DNA of 64,000 bases from Pisaster brevispinus. Taxonomy: Eukaryota > Echinodermata > Asteroidea > Forcipulatida > Asteriidae. Shown here piece after piece: positions 1-13,000 of the stretch. The position numbers and the translations under genes are program-made. Numbering within the stretch: the stretch's first letter is position 1; the number at the start of each line of letters is the position of its first letter. Under the pieces are notes generated by a model. It had not been told where the DNA came from and made no database searches. It saw nothing but the letters and a program-made list of their open reading frames with translations. The stretch lies in assembly GCA_023634235.1 (NCBI GenBank), contig JAMKCF010000020.1, forward strand, positions 7,750,001-7,814,000, in the 5' to 3' direction.

Positions 1-344
1 TATGTTTAAAGGTGTATTATTATATCACAGCATTGGTTAACCTTTAAAAAAAGGATTTGCATTTCAGAAAAATAGTTTACATTCTGTTTATGTAGTACAT
101 AGGCTTGTTTCGAGGCAAACTGAGGCTAAACTGTCTGATTTGTTCTCAACTTTTAAAGGTTTTGGGATATTTTCAATGGAAAGATATTTACGGGTGGTTA
201 ATGCATACAGTGCTAGCCTCTCACCAATGTGATCTTGGTTCGATACCTGGCTAACGCCATAGGTGAGTAGAGTTGTGCAGAATAAAGCAAAATAGATGGT
301 GGACAATAATTTGAAGTGTGAATGATTGTTTTTTAAGGGTGTTC

Positions 345-655
345 AAAACATTGATAAAATTGAAAAAGTAAACGTTCTCAGATAAACATGTAACTTACAT
401 GGTATAAAGACAGTGATGACTGAAAACTTCCTTAAAATAATGTTGCCTGAATGCTATAGTTTTTGAGAAATGAGTACAATAATAAATTTTGAGTCCCAAA
501 ATCCAATGTTTGAAACAGTGATTGGGTTTTGTCACTATTTTCTTGTGACTCCGATGACCAATTGAGCTTAAAATTTATAAGTTTGTTTTATTTCTTGTGG
601 GTAAAGTGTGGATACTGGTCTTTAACAATTACCAATACTGGTCACATGCTAAAGG
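345..655 (-). repeat. Dispersed ~320-bp repeat, copy 1
   Basis: Read on the minus strand it contains ggtaattgttaaagaccagt, then caattggtcatcgga and a fragment like tttctcaaaaactata. The same order recurs on the plus strand at 1890-2240 (ggtaattgtcaaaagaccag, caattggtcatcgaag, tttctctaaaactaca). Boundaries are approximate. Confidence 0.55.
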
Positions 656-1030
656 TAGAGCCATCGTTTGGTAAATGACAAAGAAGAAAAAAAGTGCGTA
701 TCATTTCTATCCGAAAGCCCACTTAGCTACTTAGTATAAAGATGGCAATAGTGAGCATCTTGCAAAATTATTTTGTCTGAAATGCCCCCATTGATTAGAA
801 ATCAATAAAAACATTTGATTCTGAGAAATGATTTATGCATGAATCATTTCTGGGAATTGGTGTCCTTTCGCGAATGCTGTGACCAGAGATGTGGTTGGTA
901 CCCACTGTTGCTCACTATTAAAGGGTGGATAGATTTGATGTTTTTGTGAAAATCCTTTGACATTTTTTTGCTGTTTTCTCAGCAAGTAGACATTGTATTC
1001 TGCAAAAACAATCACAGATTACTTTTATTG

Positions 1031-1188
1031 CAGGCTTGGAATTACACGGAAGACATGGCCTCCATTGCCCTGGTCTTGGCCTTGATGCCCCTTCAAAAGT
1101 TTCCCATAGACTTTAAGGTTTTCTAATGGAAATGCCCTGTGCAAAACGCAAATGGCCTTACCCTCTCAGTTGTGAAATTTCAGGCCTG
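1031..1188 (+). mobile_element. MITE, CAGGCCTGGAATT family, copy 1
   Basis: It begins caggcttggaatt and ends aatttcaggcctg (terminal inverted repeat). The inside has tggtcttggccttgatgccc and cccttcaaaagtttccca, shared with copies at 38322-38469, 57462-57635 and 59133-59290. Confidence 0.65.
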
Positions 1189-1889
1189 TATTGTTTTTTT
1201 TATTATAAATTTGCCTGTATATAAGCATTATGCTGACAAAAACCAAACAATGTCCACACCTTTAATAACCTATGTATAATATTCTGATGTAATGATGACT
1301 GTAGGATTTATTCCCCTCTGGTGGTGTGATTACTTCTGTGTGTCACTAAACCTATAAGTCTCCAAAGTGAGTCATGAATATTGAGTAATTTTGAGTTCAC
1401 AAAGGCAAACCACTTTCTTTATCTCTTCTTTTGTTGATTTGTTTTCAACTTGTTGAAATAGTCAATCTCATTTCATTTGTTGATTTGAAAGGTAATGCCT
1501 GGCAAAACAAATTATAGGGCCGCTCGAGAAGCTGAATTTGAATTTGTATAAATTTTGGTTTTATATGTTATAGCAACTGTTACTGTCTCTCGCTGTTGCC
1601 TCTGATGCTGGAGAGCTGAATTTCAAAAGACTCCAAAGTAAAATCCAATAGATGGGACTATTTATTGATTTGTTTGGTTTTTAACACAATCAAAAAAAAT
1701 TCTGCGAAATGCTGAGTTGCATTTGAACACTGTGTCCAACCAGGGTCCAATTTTATAGATCTGCTTATGCACAACAAAATTATGCTAACCAAAAAAGGTT
1801 ACCAGCTAAAAAACCATCGTACATGTAGCATCTGTGATTGGTATTCTGTTTATTGTTGCTTACAAATTTAAAAGATTTCTGCTTAACAG

Positions 1890-2240
1890 GGTATGCTTTT
1901 GGTAATTGTCAAAAGACCAGTATCCTTACTTGATGTATCTCAACATATGCATACAATAACAACCCTGTGACAATTTGAGCTCAATTGGTCATCGAAGTTG
2001 CAAGGAATTAATGAAAGAAAAAAACAACCTTGTTTCATAGAATTATGTGCTTTCAGATGCCTGAAAAGGCTTCATGCCTGAAGCCTTTCTCAGATTCAAA
2101 TTTGTTGGTGCAAAATTACCTCTTTCTCTAAAACTACAAATTACTTCAAAGGGGGTTGTTTCTAACAATGTTTGATAGTATCAACAGCTCTCCAGTGCTC
2201 TTTACCAAGTAAGTTGTTATGGTCATCGTATACCTTGTGG
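1890..2240 (+). repeat. Dispersed ~320-bp repeat, copy 2
   Basis: Diverged relative of the 345-655 repeat in opposite orientation. Shared blocks include ggtaattgtcaaaagaccag, gagctcaattggtcatcg and tttctaacaatgtttgata. No coding capacity was recognised; ORFs over it are chance. Confidence 0.55.
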
Positions 2241-3062
2241 AGTAGTTCGCAAAAGTACACCCTGCATGCCTTTAAGCAGCTTGATGGAATTGGGCCCAGG
2301 ATGCATTGTGTGGTTGAGCTCAACATTCTCCATGCTCTATTTCTAGTTCTATTATTGAGTAGCATTAAAGGTTAAACATAAAAATACACTCCAAAATAAG
2401 AATTGTGTACAATGAAACACTAGCAATACATGAAGACCATGAAGACTAAACAAATACATGAAAAGGAATTAAATACACAAAAGAGGGATGAGTAGAAGAT
2501 TAATCTCGTTAAATACAACTTGTGTTTTTAAATAAATTGACAACAGACTTATTTATATTGATTGGTTCTGTCGGGATGATGGAGATATTTTCCAAATATG
2601 GAGAGTGCATGTCTGTTGCCTCAGTAAACTCTTCGCTCAGCCCCACCGGTCTCATCCACGACCAATGGGATGGGCTGATGAGCTTGTACAAATTCTTGTT
2701 CAGGATGTAGTAATGCATGATGGGAACAATTGTGCAATGCACCTATCGCAACATGTACACACACACGGTACGACAAAGCATGCAGGCTCCATGGATAATG
2801 TAAACAATACTCTTAACCAAGTCAGAAGAGTATTGAGATCGATCCCTATTTCTATCACTAGGCATTTACAATTATTTGCAATGGATGTTAACAATGGAGC
2901 ATCATTTTTTATAGTCAAATCTTTTGTAAACGGGAAGAGATGAGCGGGGGTTATTAAGTCAGGGGAATGGTGAAATGTGCATGTGTATTCCTCAGCCCAT
3001 CCCAGCGCCTCTGGATGAGGCATAGGGACTGAGCGAAAGTAAACTCAAGTATAGGTTAGAGG

Positions 3063-3243
3063 GATGACTGCTCTATGCACCCTTATGTTTCGACAACCTA
3101 TGTCTCGATAACCCCTCTTGATCAACAGGCTATGGTTAAAGTGAGGGTTAAGTTTGGGACTAGGGTTAGGGTTAGGATTAGGATTAGGAACATACATTTG
3201 TAGGTGTGTGGGAACATAAAGAAGTCAGAACATAGGTGTGTAA
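3063..3243 (+). repeat. Dispersed repeat with interstitial telomere-like tract, copy 1
   Basis: A gactgctctatgcacccttatg lead is followed by ctagggttagggttaggatt and a tail of gtcagaacataggtgtgtaa. Related units lie at 21205-21390 (minus) and 25313-25465 (plus). The TTAGGG-like part is short and degenerate and is part of the unit, not a chromosome end. Confidence 0.6.
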
Positions 3244-3415
3244 CAAGGGCACAATGGCAGCAGAAACAAGGGACTCAAAGAATATTGCCCTGGATGCCTT
3301 TAAGCGTACATTTTAATCTGCACCAAGACATGGTACTGAAGAAATTATCTGCATTGTATTCTTGAAGTGCAAGGACTTTTGTTTTTAACTTGCGGGTGTG
3401 AGAGGAACTGTTGTT

Positions 3416-3843
3416 AATAATAATAATAATAATAATATCGAAGTCTTATATAGCGCACGTATCTACCAAACAAGGTACTCAAGGCGCTGAGTATATACAA
3501 ACTTTCAGAAAGATAGGTTATTGCAGTGGTGGATGTGGTGGATTCTGAGACCCATTTATTTAGCACCGTATAAGGGTTTACAAGGTGCTACGGCGCATTA
3601 AGCAGCCACAACCAGGAACACCGGGGCGAACCCCTTCTCTTTTCGATAAGTGCACTGGGTTCTTTTACATGCGTTACACAACACATGGGACCAACGGCTT
3701 TCGTCCCATCTGAAGGACGAAGCAATGGTAAAGTGTCTTGCTCAAGGACACAAGTGTCACGGCTGGGGATTCAAACCCACACTCTGCTGATCAGAAACAC
3801 CAGAGTTTGAATTTGGTGCTCTTAACCACTCGGCCACGACACT
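3416..3843 (-). mobile_element. tRNA-headed SINE, copy 1 (near full length)
   Basis: On the minus strand it starts with gtcgtggccgagtggttaag (A-box region) and gtgggtttgaatcccc (B-box), then a body with gacacttgtgtccttgagca and ctataagcgc-like tail sequence, ending in a (TTA)n/(TAA)n tract at 3416-3440. The head resembles a long-variable-arm (Leu/Ser) tRNA. It abuts the acceptor side of the KCNQ S4 exon. Confidence 0.75.
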
Positions 3844-3883
3844 TCCACTTATAAAGGTTTAAATTTATCTCATTTCCATGCAG

Positions 3884-4059
3884 ATATTGTGGTTGTTTTA
3901 GCATCAGTGTTGATCTTTGCTGTCGGCACGCGAAATGCAAAATTCATGGAGCCAGCATTCCGGGGACTACGCTTCCTTCAAATTCTGCGAATGGTACGTG
4001 TGGACAGACGAGGAAGCACATGGAAACTACTAGGGTCAGTCGTCTGGGCGCACAGACAG
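3884..4059 (+). CDS. KCNQ: KCNQ exon: end of S3 loop, S4 voltage sensor and S4-S5 linker
   Basis: The acceptor is ccatgcag and the donor gtaact. The translation contains [18 protein letters not shown] followed by [14 protein letters not shown], the KCNQ-specific voltage sensor and linker. The exon enters in phase 1 (completing an Asp codon) and leaves in phase 0. The preceding 3.9 kb shows no recognisable S1-S3 exon. Confidence 0.95.
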
Positions 4060-7000
4060 GTAACTTTTGAAATATGTTGCTTTAGGGTTCAATGGAAGAG
4101 ATTTATCACATGCAGTTGCAATATAAAATAGGCCGATGTACTAGGATTTGAGCTTGGGTTGAGGGTGGATGACGTGTTTCCCAGAGTTTAAAGTAAGCTT
4201 TCAACATTATGTGAGATTTTCAAGCTAATTGAACTCACTGCAGTACTGCAAGAGTCTTGTTCTCTATTCAATTTGCAGTGCAAGTTTTTCCACCCTTGTA
4301 TCATTGATGAAATCGTAGACAGTCCTTTTGGATGGATTTTGAGCTTCAATATCATTGAAATTTTAAATCCCTTCATGCCAGTTTGTAGGAAGACAATTTT
4401 TGGATCATATGTACCTCCATTATTTTGTTGCACATATTTTTCCGGATTGTTATTTATGGAAAAGGGGGGGGGTGGTGGATTCAAACATGCTATTCACACA
4501 AGCACACTTTTTTTTACATGTTTCCTCAGGCTTGCAAGCTACAGGGTTTAAGTTCACTTATGAGGCATACTTGGCTTTATTACCAGAAATGTTGAATAAT
4601 AATGATAATAAATAGGTTACTTGTGAAAAAACATTGTCTTATTTTATCATTTACTTTTGTTTTCCATGTTGATAGGAGCTGCTGACAACGTGGTACATAG
4701 GTTTCTTAGCACTGATATCTATCTCTTTCCTGGTATACACAATGGAGCATGACATTAACCCCAAAGATTATGAGACCCTACCTGATGCTCTTTGGTATGG
4801 CTTGGTAAGTCACAGTTCTCCCTCTCCGGCCCTTCCCCCCACTTCACTCTCATTGTGTAATTGTCCGTTCTCCATGTGGGCCCAATTTCATTGAGCTGCT
4901 TAACCCTCCAAGGGCCTATGAAATTGGTCCTTGAGGCCGTATCTGAATTAGCGGCTATGGCTATGGCTATGACTGTTGCTAGCTAAGTTGTCCTATACTT
5001 CAACGCATGATGCCTCAGCAATCCAGCCATAGCCACCAATTCAGACCCGGCCTCATGTTCTTTGTCAATATGAAATCTTCCTATTTTATTAATATTGCTT
5101 ATCTGCCAAGCAAAGGTCAGTGTGATGGCACCAGTCTCACTAATGTACAATGCGTAGTAGTTAGGCTGGGATCGTTCTTTCACTGAGTAAATTTGTGTAC
5201 TTAATTTAAACAGCTCTATGAAATTGAGCCCTCAAGCACTTGTAGCATGAATGCATTATTGCAGTTATTGGCCTTTAAGTTATTACACTTGCAATTCTGC
5301 ATTTGAGAGGGAGTCTGCCAGGTTGTAAATGTTGAACCAATGAGCATCTCATTCTTATCTATCATTTCAATTTGTTTCTCAGGATGTTCTGCCTTAAGAT
5401 GATTCTATTTATGTATTCACACTGTCGCCTCCGTACCTCACACACTGCTCCCCTACAGATCCAAATCTTGATCATCACTGCCAACTTACAAACAACAGTT
5501 CACAATTTTCCGTCCCCTGGAAGGGGGGGGGGGGCTGTTGTGAGATTTGTACTTATGAAAATTATGTTGAACTGGCTTCAGTTTGCCCTGATCAAGAAAA
5601 AACAAAAAAATTGAATTAAATGTTTAAGGCCAAGGGGGACAACCACTCTCAATTGAACACAAATACAAACAAAGAAAGGATACAGAGATATTTTTTTTTC
5701 CTCTTAACAAATTTAGACTTTTCGTCAGTGAGTAATTGTATAGATCTCCAGCTGGAATTGATGGTGCAGTTGTGGAATGAAGGGGGGGGGGGGTATTGAT
5801 AGAATATAATTGTTTATCTTCAGAGAACCAGTGTTGGAATTATTTGCTGACAGACTGATTATTTCTGCCCTTTTGGGCAGAAACATGCACGTCTGGTTTG
5901 GGAAGCTTCTTGGTTAAATTGTTTTTGTGTTTTTTCAAAGTTTCTGTTTGGCTGGAATTACCCCCTTTTGTTACCCTTGTATGTTTGTATGATTTTCCGT
6001 GTTTAAAAACATGTCCTTTTTAAAAATTATTTTGATGCTCTTCAGTGATGTGGCATGTCGTGGCCGAGCCAATAAGAACACCGGACTCAAGCTCTGGTGT
6101 TTCTGATTAGTAGAGTGTGGGTTCGAATCCCAGTCTTGACACTTGTGTCCTTAAGCAAGACACTTAACCAATATTACTGCATCCTTCAGATGGGACGTAA
6201 AGCCGTTGGTCCTGTGTGTTGTGTAATGCACATAAAAGAACCCAGTGCACTTATCGAAAACAGAAGGGGTTCCTGGTTTGATCGGCAGCATATTGCGCCA
6301 CAGCACCTTGTAAACCATTACATGGTGCTATAAAGGAATAGGTCTCATAATTCAAAACGTAACTTCGCATACATTGCAGGGAAAAAATACTGAGTGCTTT
6401 GATACATCCCTAGGGTGCGATAAAGCGCTATATATGAACCCTGTATTATTGATACCACTGCATTTAGCATTATCTGCCAATTTTCTAACTCAGCATGTTT
6501 CAAATTTCTTGACTTGTCTCCCACACAGTTTGTTGCTTTCAGCAAAACTCTTATTTGAAACCCACTCTTTCCCATTAGTTTAATACTAATGCAGCATTTG
6601 TGTCCAATGTGTTTAAAATTTTCAGTGGGACTTGATAATAATAATAATGATAGCAGTGGCTTCTTATATAGCGCACATTTCAGTCATGCAGTGATGCTCA
6701 AGGTGCTCAACAATATGCAAAAAAGAAAAGAAAAACTCACTTTTTTTACAGAAAAAAAATACAGTGTTGTATACCTGCAGCTCATGTCATTGTATGTGGT
6801 ACATGAATGTGAAGCTGTTACATTTCAAATTTAAACATCAAAAAATACATAGGTTGTCTTCAATTATAAAAATTTCCTTCTCAAAGAGCCTCAGACCAAT
6901 ATTGCTAAGAAGTATGTAATAAAAAAGGACCCCAGGTCTAAATCTGACTAAGGCATGTCACCATGCCAACTGTTGCCCCGGTCTGTTGTATGACAGTTTT

Positions 7001-10000
7001 GCTAGTCATAAAAAACTGAGGCTTTCTGACGTTTCAATAATTCAGGAGTTGTTTTTCTAGCCTAAAAGGCTTACCATTCGCTCTCTGTCCACGTCCGTTG
7101 CCTCCACCAGGTTATCCTAGCAACAGTCACCATGGTAATGCAACTCGCAAGATTTACAGCCTGTGGCCTCTTTGTATGACAGAGTGGTTAGTCATAAGTG
7201 TTCTGGTGGCAGACGTTTTTGTGGCATTGTTCTTTTGTCATTTAAAAACAAAGTGCATTTCTGAAATCAGAACAACAAAACACATCACAGTTGCTTTGAT
7301 TGAAAGTGGATACTGGTCATGTATATAAAAGTCAATATTTATTCAAAAGAAGGGTGAAAACATGAAATTAATTTCCATTAAAATCCATAAAGGGAAGACA
7401 CAGCATTTTTAGATAAATCTCTTTGTATCCAAAAAGTGGTCCACAGCTAAATTTCTTATTTTTTCATGATTATAAGAAATACTTATTTTTAGTAATAAAT
7501 TTCCGTACATCCATGACTGGATCCAAAAGCCCTGTGCAAATCAAACCAACCAAAATAAATCAAATTAAATATAAATGCAGTCCCTTGACCCATTGGTCTA
7601 CATTATTTTGTTGGGCCACCAAGCAGAAGTACATTTTAGATTATTAACTGTTGTGGAGATTTGAAATTAATTCCTGCTGGTCTGCTGGCAATTCCTAGAC
7701 AGAAACAATGAGTTGGCCCCCAAGATATCAACACTCTGCAGTTTTGCTTTGTAGGTCAGCTTATATGATGTACAGCATCTTATCAGACTCTTGCTCTAAA
7801 CTGTTATTCCTATTCCAGTATGAACACACTACAAGGTCATGGTTTCATGCATGTTAAATAATTTACTTTAGGGGGTGTTATGAATTGTATCCCAGCCTGT
7901 CTCATTCCCTCCCACTCCAATCCCAATCGGTAATCCCCCAGATCCCCAGAGAGATCCCCCCCCCCTAAAAAAAGAGGAAAAGCCCTCAATATTTTTAAGT
8001 GCGAAGGCTCAATTTGAATGGATGTTCAATTTAACAAACAGCTTTTTTGGTGTGGAGTTGCATATACACGCTTGCCAACTGACGCATGCAGAATCGACTC
8101 CACTCCCCATCCAGGCGATAGAAAATGATATATCTCTGATGGCCCAATTACATATTTTGCCCCCGTTTTTTGTTTGGTGCTCCACAAACGAAGTTATTCC
8201 TGGTAATCCATCCCATTTTCAGTCGTGTTTACTGAAATGACCTCCAGGCTTTGGGGCAGACATTCAGGGGGGACTTTTTCCCTTCCCAAATGCTTTTGTT
8301 GACCTATTTTTAGTGTACTCTCTCCTTAAAATCTTCTCAATGACAGGTCTTAACAGCTTTTAATGGACCTGTTTTCTTGGGAAAACAAGTTTGGATTCTG
8401 TCTTTTTTGAAAGGGAATGTTGTTCTTTGACTTTTGAAATTGGAGTTTGTTGTTGTTTTTTCCCAAAGAAATCTTTGTGGTTGTAATAATATCCAATAGA
8501 TTTAAGAGTACATTCATTTCCATCATATAGTTTTTGATAAACTACAGGGTTTCTGCGGTTCTTTAAAAAGTAATAAAAAGTCTTAAATTGAAGTATCAAA
8601 GTTTATGGCCCTAAAAAGCGTTAAAAATATTACATTCAGTTATTTGAGGTCTTTAAAAAAAAATGGATGAAGCGTGAAATGAATTTTCGTATCAGCTTGT
8701 AAAGAACCGAATTAAGCCTCAAGTAAAAAAATAACATAAAGTATGAGAGGGTATAGCTGTTTCCCCTAATTTAATCACTTACTTTTAGTCTTAAATTTTG
8801 TTAAGGGTGGCATTTAAAGGGTCTTAAAAAGTTTTAAATTTGTTTTTATAGTGTGCAGATACCCTGAACTACTTTGTAAAAGCATTTGTAATCCTAAATC
8901 TTGTGTGTAATTAAAAAAAAAAAAAAAATAACAACCACACTTATTTCATCTTTCATATGCATTCTTATTAGTTAAACTGATAATTCTGACAAGACCTGAA
9001 GACTTTGCAAATCTTTCTAAATCTTGTGTGTCATTTTTCAACCAAAAAAACAAAGCAATAACCAAACTTATTTCATCTTTCATATGCATTCTTATTAGTT
9101 AAACTGATAATTCTGACAAGACCTGAAGACTTTGCAAATCTTTTCTAAATCTTGTGTGTCATTTTTCAACCAAAAAAACAAAGCAATAACCAAACTTATT
9201 TCATCTTTCATATGCATTCTTATGACTTAAACTGCCATTTCTGACAAGACCTTGACACTTTGCAATACTTGTGTTTGGAAGTCCAACAAAATTGTTAATT
9301 CGTACATCAATCTTCAGAGAAAACACTTGCTCAGTGCATTTCCTATGGGCTTCTGGTAATCATCGGATCAAATTATGCGTGGTTTACAGTGGAATTATAC
9401 GTCACACTTACGAACAGATTTGTGCTGACGCATGGATTAATGCTTCCCCACAAAGTTTTCTTTGTTCAACTTGTACCTTAGAGAATACCTCTTTAGAGGA
9501 GGGAACAATAGAGCAACAATAGCAAGAAGAATCATAAAATCAAATATAAAAAAAAGCATCCGTGAAAGTTGGGCTGCTGTAAGGGTCTTTAGGGACCCTT
9601 TAAAACAATGGAACAATGCTTTCCCGGAAAGTTTTCTTCGTTCAACTTGTATCCTGAAAAGGCAACAAGTTTATATTGTAATTCCTGTTTTTGGTTCTTG
9701 TAAAAAAATACTAAATGTTGTGGGCTTCTTTTACTGTGGTTAAATTGTTTTGTCACTCCTTTTCTATATGTTTGTATTTTTTAAAATTGTGTTTGGCCTT
9801 AGCTTCTTAAATTGAATCTTTGTGACACACCTTGATCGTCTTTTCAGGTGGACTTTGGCGCTATAAAAGATTACGTTATTATTATTACTACTAGTATTAA
9901 CAAAAGAGCAAGAATAGCAGGACCCCAGAATGTCAACCATACAGTGGTGAGTGTGTGTTGGGGTGTATGTAATTTGTTTTTGACTGTACTCCTTTTTGTT

Positions 10001-13000
10001 TAATTCACAGGTGACCTTAACAACAGTAGGTTATGGTGACAAGACACCAGAGAGTTGGGCAGGGAAACTGTCAGCTGCAATTTTAGCCGTTTTTGGCGTG
10101 TCTTTTTTCGCACTTCCAGCAGTAAGTTGTTGTTATTGTTGTTTTTCCCCCTTTTTCATTCAGGCTTGAAACTCCAACTTTAAGTTTAGTTTGATATTTT
10201 TTAGTAAATAATAGTCATGGATTTTTCCAGCATTTAAAAAGAATTGTTTACAATGCATATGGTTTGCAAGGAAAAAATCATGCATTTATTAGGCGTGATT
10301 GTTTGAAATGTGAAATTTATGTCGGCAAACCATGCATGTTTAGTTTATGAAATGCACGACAACTACATTTTTAAGTTGTTTTTTTATGGGGTGAACTCAC
10401 AGACTTGAAACAATGGTAAGCTAGTTCAAGTCAAACTTTCCAGATAACTGATAATTAAACTTTGTTAATTTAGGATGAACAAAGCAAAATTAGAATGGGA
10501 TTTTAAACTGCAATTTCAGGTTTATGTGCCAGTGCTCTTCCAACTGAGCTTTCAAGCTCTAGGTTGGCGACAGTCAAAAGTCATGCAACCATATACTGCT
10601 GTATTGCCACGGATGATGCTGAGCCAGGGATGTCTGGCGATACACACTTTTGTTTACCCCAAAATTGTTTATGTTTCCCTAGTCACTTTTCCTTGTGGTT
10701 TATTTACCTGATTACTATATTGTCTGTTTCTTTCCCTAATTTGACTCTTTCCAGGGTATTCTAGGTTCAGGTTTTGCTCTTCAAGTCCAACAGCAACAGA
10801 GACAGAAACACTTTGCCAGGAGGCGGCATCCAGCTGCCATGCTTATACAGGTACGAAGAAAACAAATCTTCATCAACCCAAAAGGCCTTATTTTAAATCG
10901 CTGTAAAGCTGGAGATGACTGGCATTTTCTTGCAAAATCAAATGGAACTGAGCTTTGGTCATTATCAGGAAAAGTAAAAGTTGTTGAATAAACTTTACAA
11001 AAAATTCATACTTTTAAAAGACCTCACATTGGAGTGTCCATTTGCTGTATGTAGTGAAAACAAAATCTCACTTTTTCAGAATCGCTCAGTGACTGTAGGA
11101 CTTCACTTATGATGTTACTGTATGTTGCCCTGGCAAAAGCTATTGTACACGAGCACAGAACAGATTTTTACTCTGTCAAATGTAGACTATACCGTATTCA
11201 AAGGATATTCCAAACCATTGTAATAAACATCATGTGGTTATTTTTCAATGACAAATACAAAGATTGAGCTGTAACCTTATATTGCCATGGGCCAGTAGCC
11301 ATTCTTCATATCTGACAGCCATTAGCCGTTTTAGCATAACCAAGTTATAACAGCCAATAAGCACAACCAAAACCATAGCCAATAGCCAGTACCCGTATCC
11401 AACAGCCATTAACCATTAGCACTAACCAAATTATCAGAGCCACCATTATTAAGACCAATCCAAAGCCATTGGCCACAACCATGCATTGCAGAAGTGATGT
11501 TATATTGTCCAATCCTAGGCCTACACTGTCTTAAAAATGTAGTTGTACAACCCTTAATATGCAGTGCCTGTGGCGATGTTATGCAGCAGATCCAAACTCA
11601 TGTTCTATGGCAACATGGAAACCACACTTAAAGCCAGTACAGAGTCCCACCACTAACAAGTAAGTACTCTTAAATTGTAATTGACAAATCCATCATAAGT
11701 TCTTTATCAAGCCAAAAAAAAAACTTAACAAAGTTGGTTAATAATTATCAATTATCTTCAGTCACAGGATTGGTGTTCTGCTGAATGGAACAAATTATAG
11801 ACTACACTCAAAGTGAATAAGGCATTGAAAAGCATCTCGCTGACATTTTTTCACCAATTACCATCTTTTTGAGAGGAAAATTTGGGGTATACATGTATAT
11901 TGAAGGGTAACAAGAGTTTGGCTATTTGTCTGCTGGTCAGACTGTTTACTCGCTGAGTTTGTTAAGGATTCTTCATGTCTCCTGCAGGAATTCTCCTGCA
12001 TCAGTTTGTCATTTAGGGGTTTTCAATGAAGGTGTATGCTCAAGAGGAGTTTAGAATGTCTCAGGAATGCTTAAGGCTGAATGAACAGTATGTCCTGATG
12101 ACCAGGTTGAGGCCTAATGAGCAGTATGGCATGCCGTTGCCGAGCGGGTAAGAGCACTGGACTCGAGCTCTGGTGTTTCAAATCAGTAGCGTGTGGGTTC
12201 GAGTCCCGGTCTGGGCACTTGTGTCCTTGAGCAAGACCTTTAACATAATTGCTGTGTCCTTCAGATGGGACATTAAGCCACAGTTCCTTTGGACTAGGAT
12301 TGGTAGTGCACATAAAAGAACCCAGAACACTTATCAAGGAAGAGTAGGAGTAAATTCCCTGGTGTTTCTTGTACACATAGTAAGCATCCTTTTTCAGATG
12401 TTTCCTCAAGCTTACGAGTTAAAGTGATTACGTTCACTTTTGATGCATCCTTGGTTCCATTGTAATAATAACAACAGTGTAAGGTGCTTTATTACATTAG
12501 GTGTAAAAGTTCCTTAAAATACCTAATTAGGTTATACAATTAGAACCCACTGGTGCAGTAATAGTTAACTGATGCTACTTGTAAGTTCTCCATAGATTGT
12601 GATTTTCTGAGAAGTACGTTTTGAAGTGGGTATAATCGTGACCTTCCGCCATGGTACACATTTTTTTGGCAACCTTTATGTTTTGAAGAATTTACATACC
12701 TTTGTCAAAAGAGGGCGCTATTACCTGTTGCTATACATTTATTTGTTGCTGTATATTAAAATGTTTTAGATGTTGTTGACATAAAAATATCTGATACAAT
12801 TGACATAAGTGTGTATCTTAACAAGTAAGATCTTAAGTTATTCTTGTATGTATGTATTTGTTATGGCCCTGAAATGCTTCTCAAAAAACGTTTAGTACTA
12901 AAATTAATCTGTTTGCCCTTCACACACAATTTCTTTTAAAAAGTTTCTGTGTAATACAGCAGTGGATACAAATTAATGATTAAAGCGAATATCCAGTGTT

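Larger units (their letters stand above)
1..3883. other. Presumed KCNQ intron upstream of the S4 exon
   Basis: No exon was recognised. The region holds two copies of a ~320-bp repeat (about 345-655 minus, 1890-2240 plus), a CAGGCCTGGAATT-ended MITE (1031-1188), a telomere-like repeat unit (3063-3243) and a tRNA-headed SINE (3416-3843) that ends only 40 bp before the exon. Confidence 0.6.
4805..10010. other. KCNQ intron between S5 and the filter exon
   Basis: 5.2 kb without a recognised exon. It contains a GAGGCCG MITE (4933-5054), poly-G tracts, a SINE (6054-6455), a SINE tail fragment (6628-6718), a three-copy tandem repeat (8895-9270) and a (TTA)n SINE-like tail at about 9835-9905. Confidence 0.6.

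Noticed and set aside
3150..3190. True telomere or chromosome end
   Set aside because: The TTAGGG-like run is short and degenerate and is part of a dispersed unit found three times with unique DNA on both sides.
6054..6333. Possible functional tRNA gene
   Set aside because: The A- and B-box-like sequence is the head of a dispersed SINE with several copies; the acceptor stem does not close convincingly.
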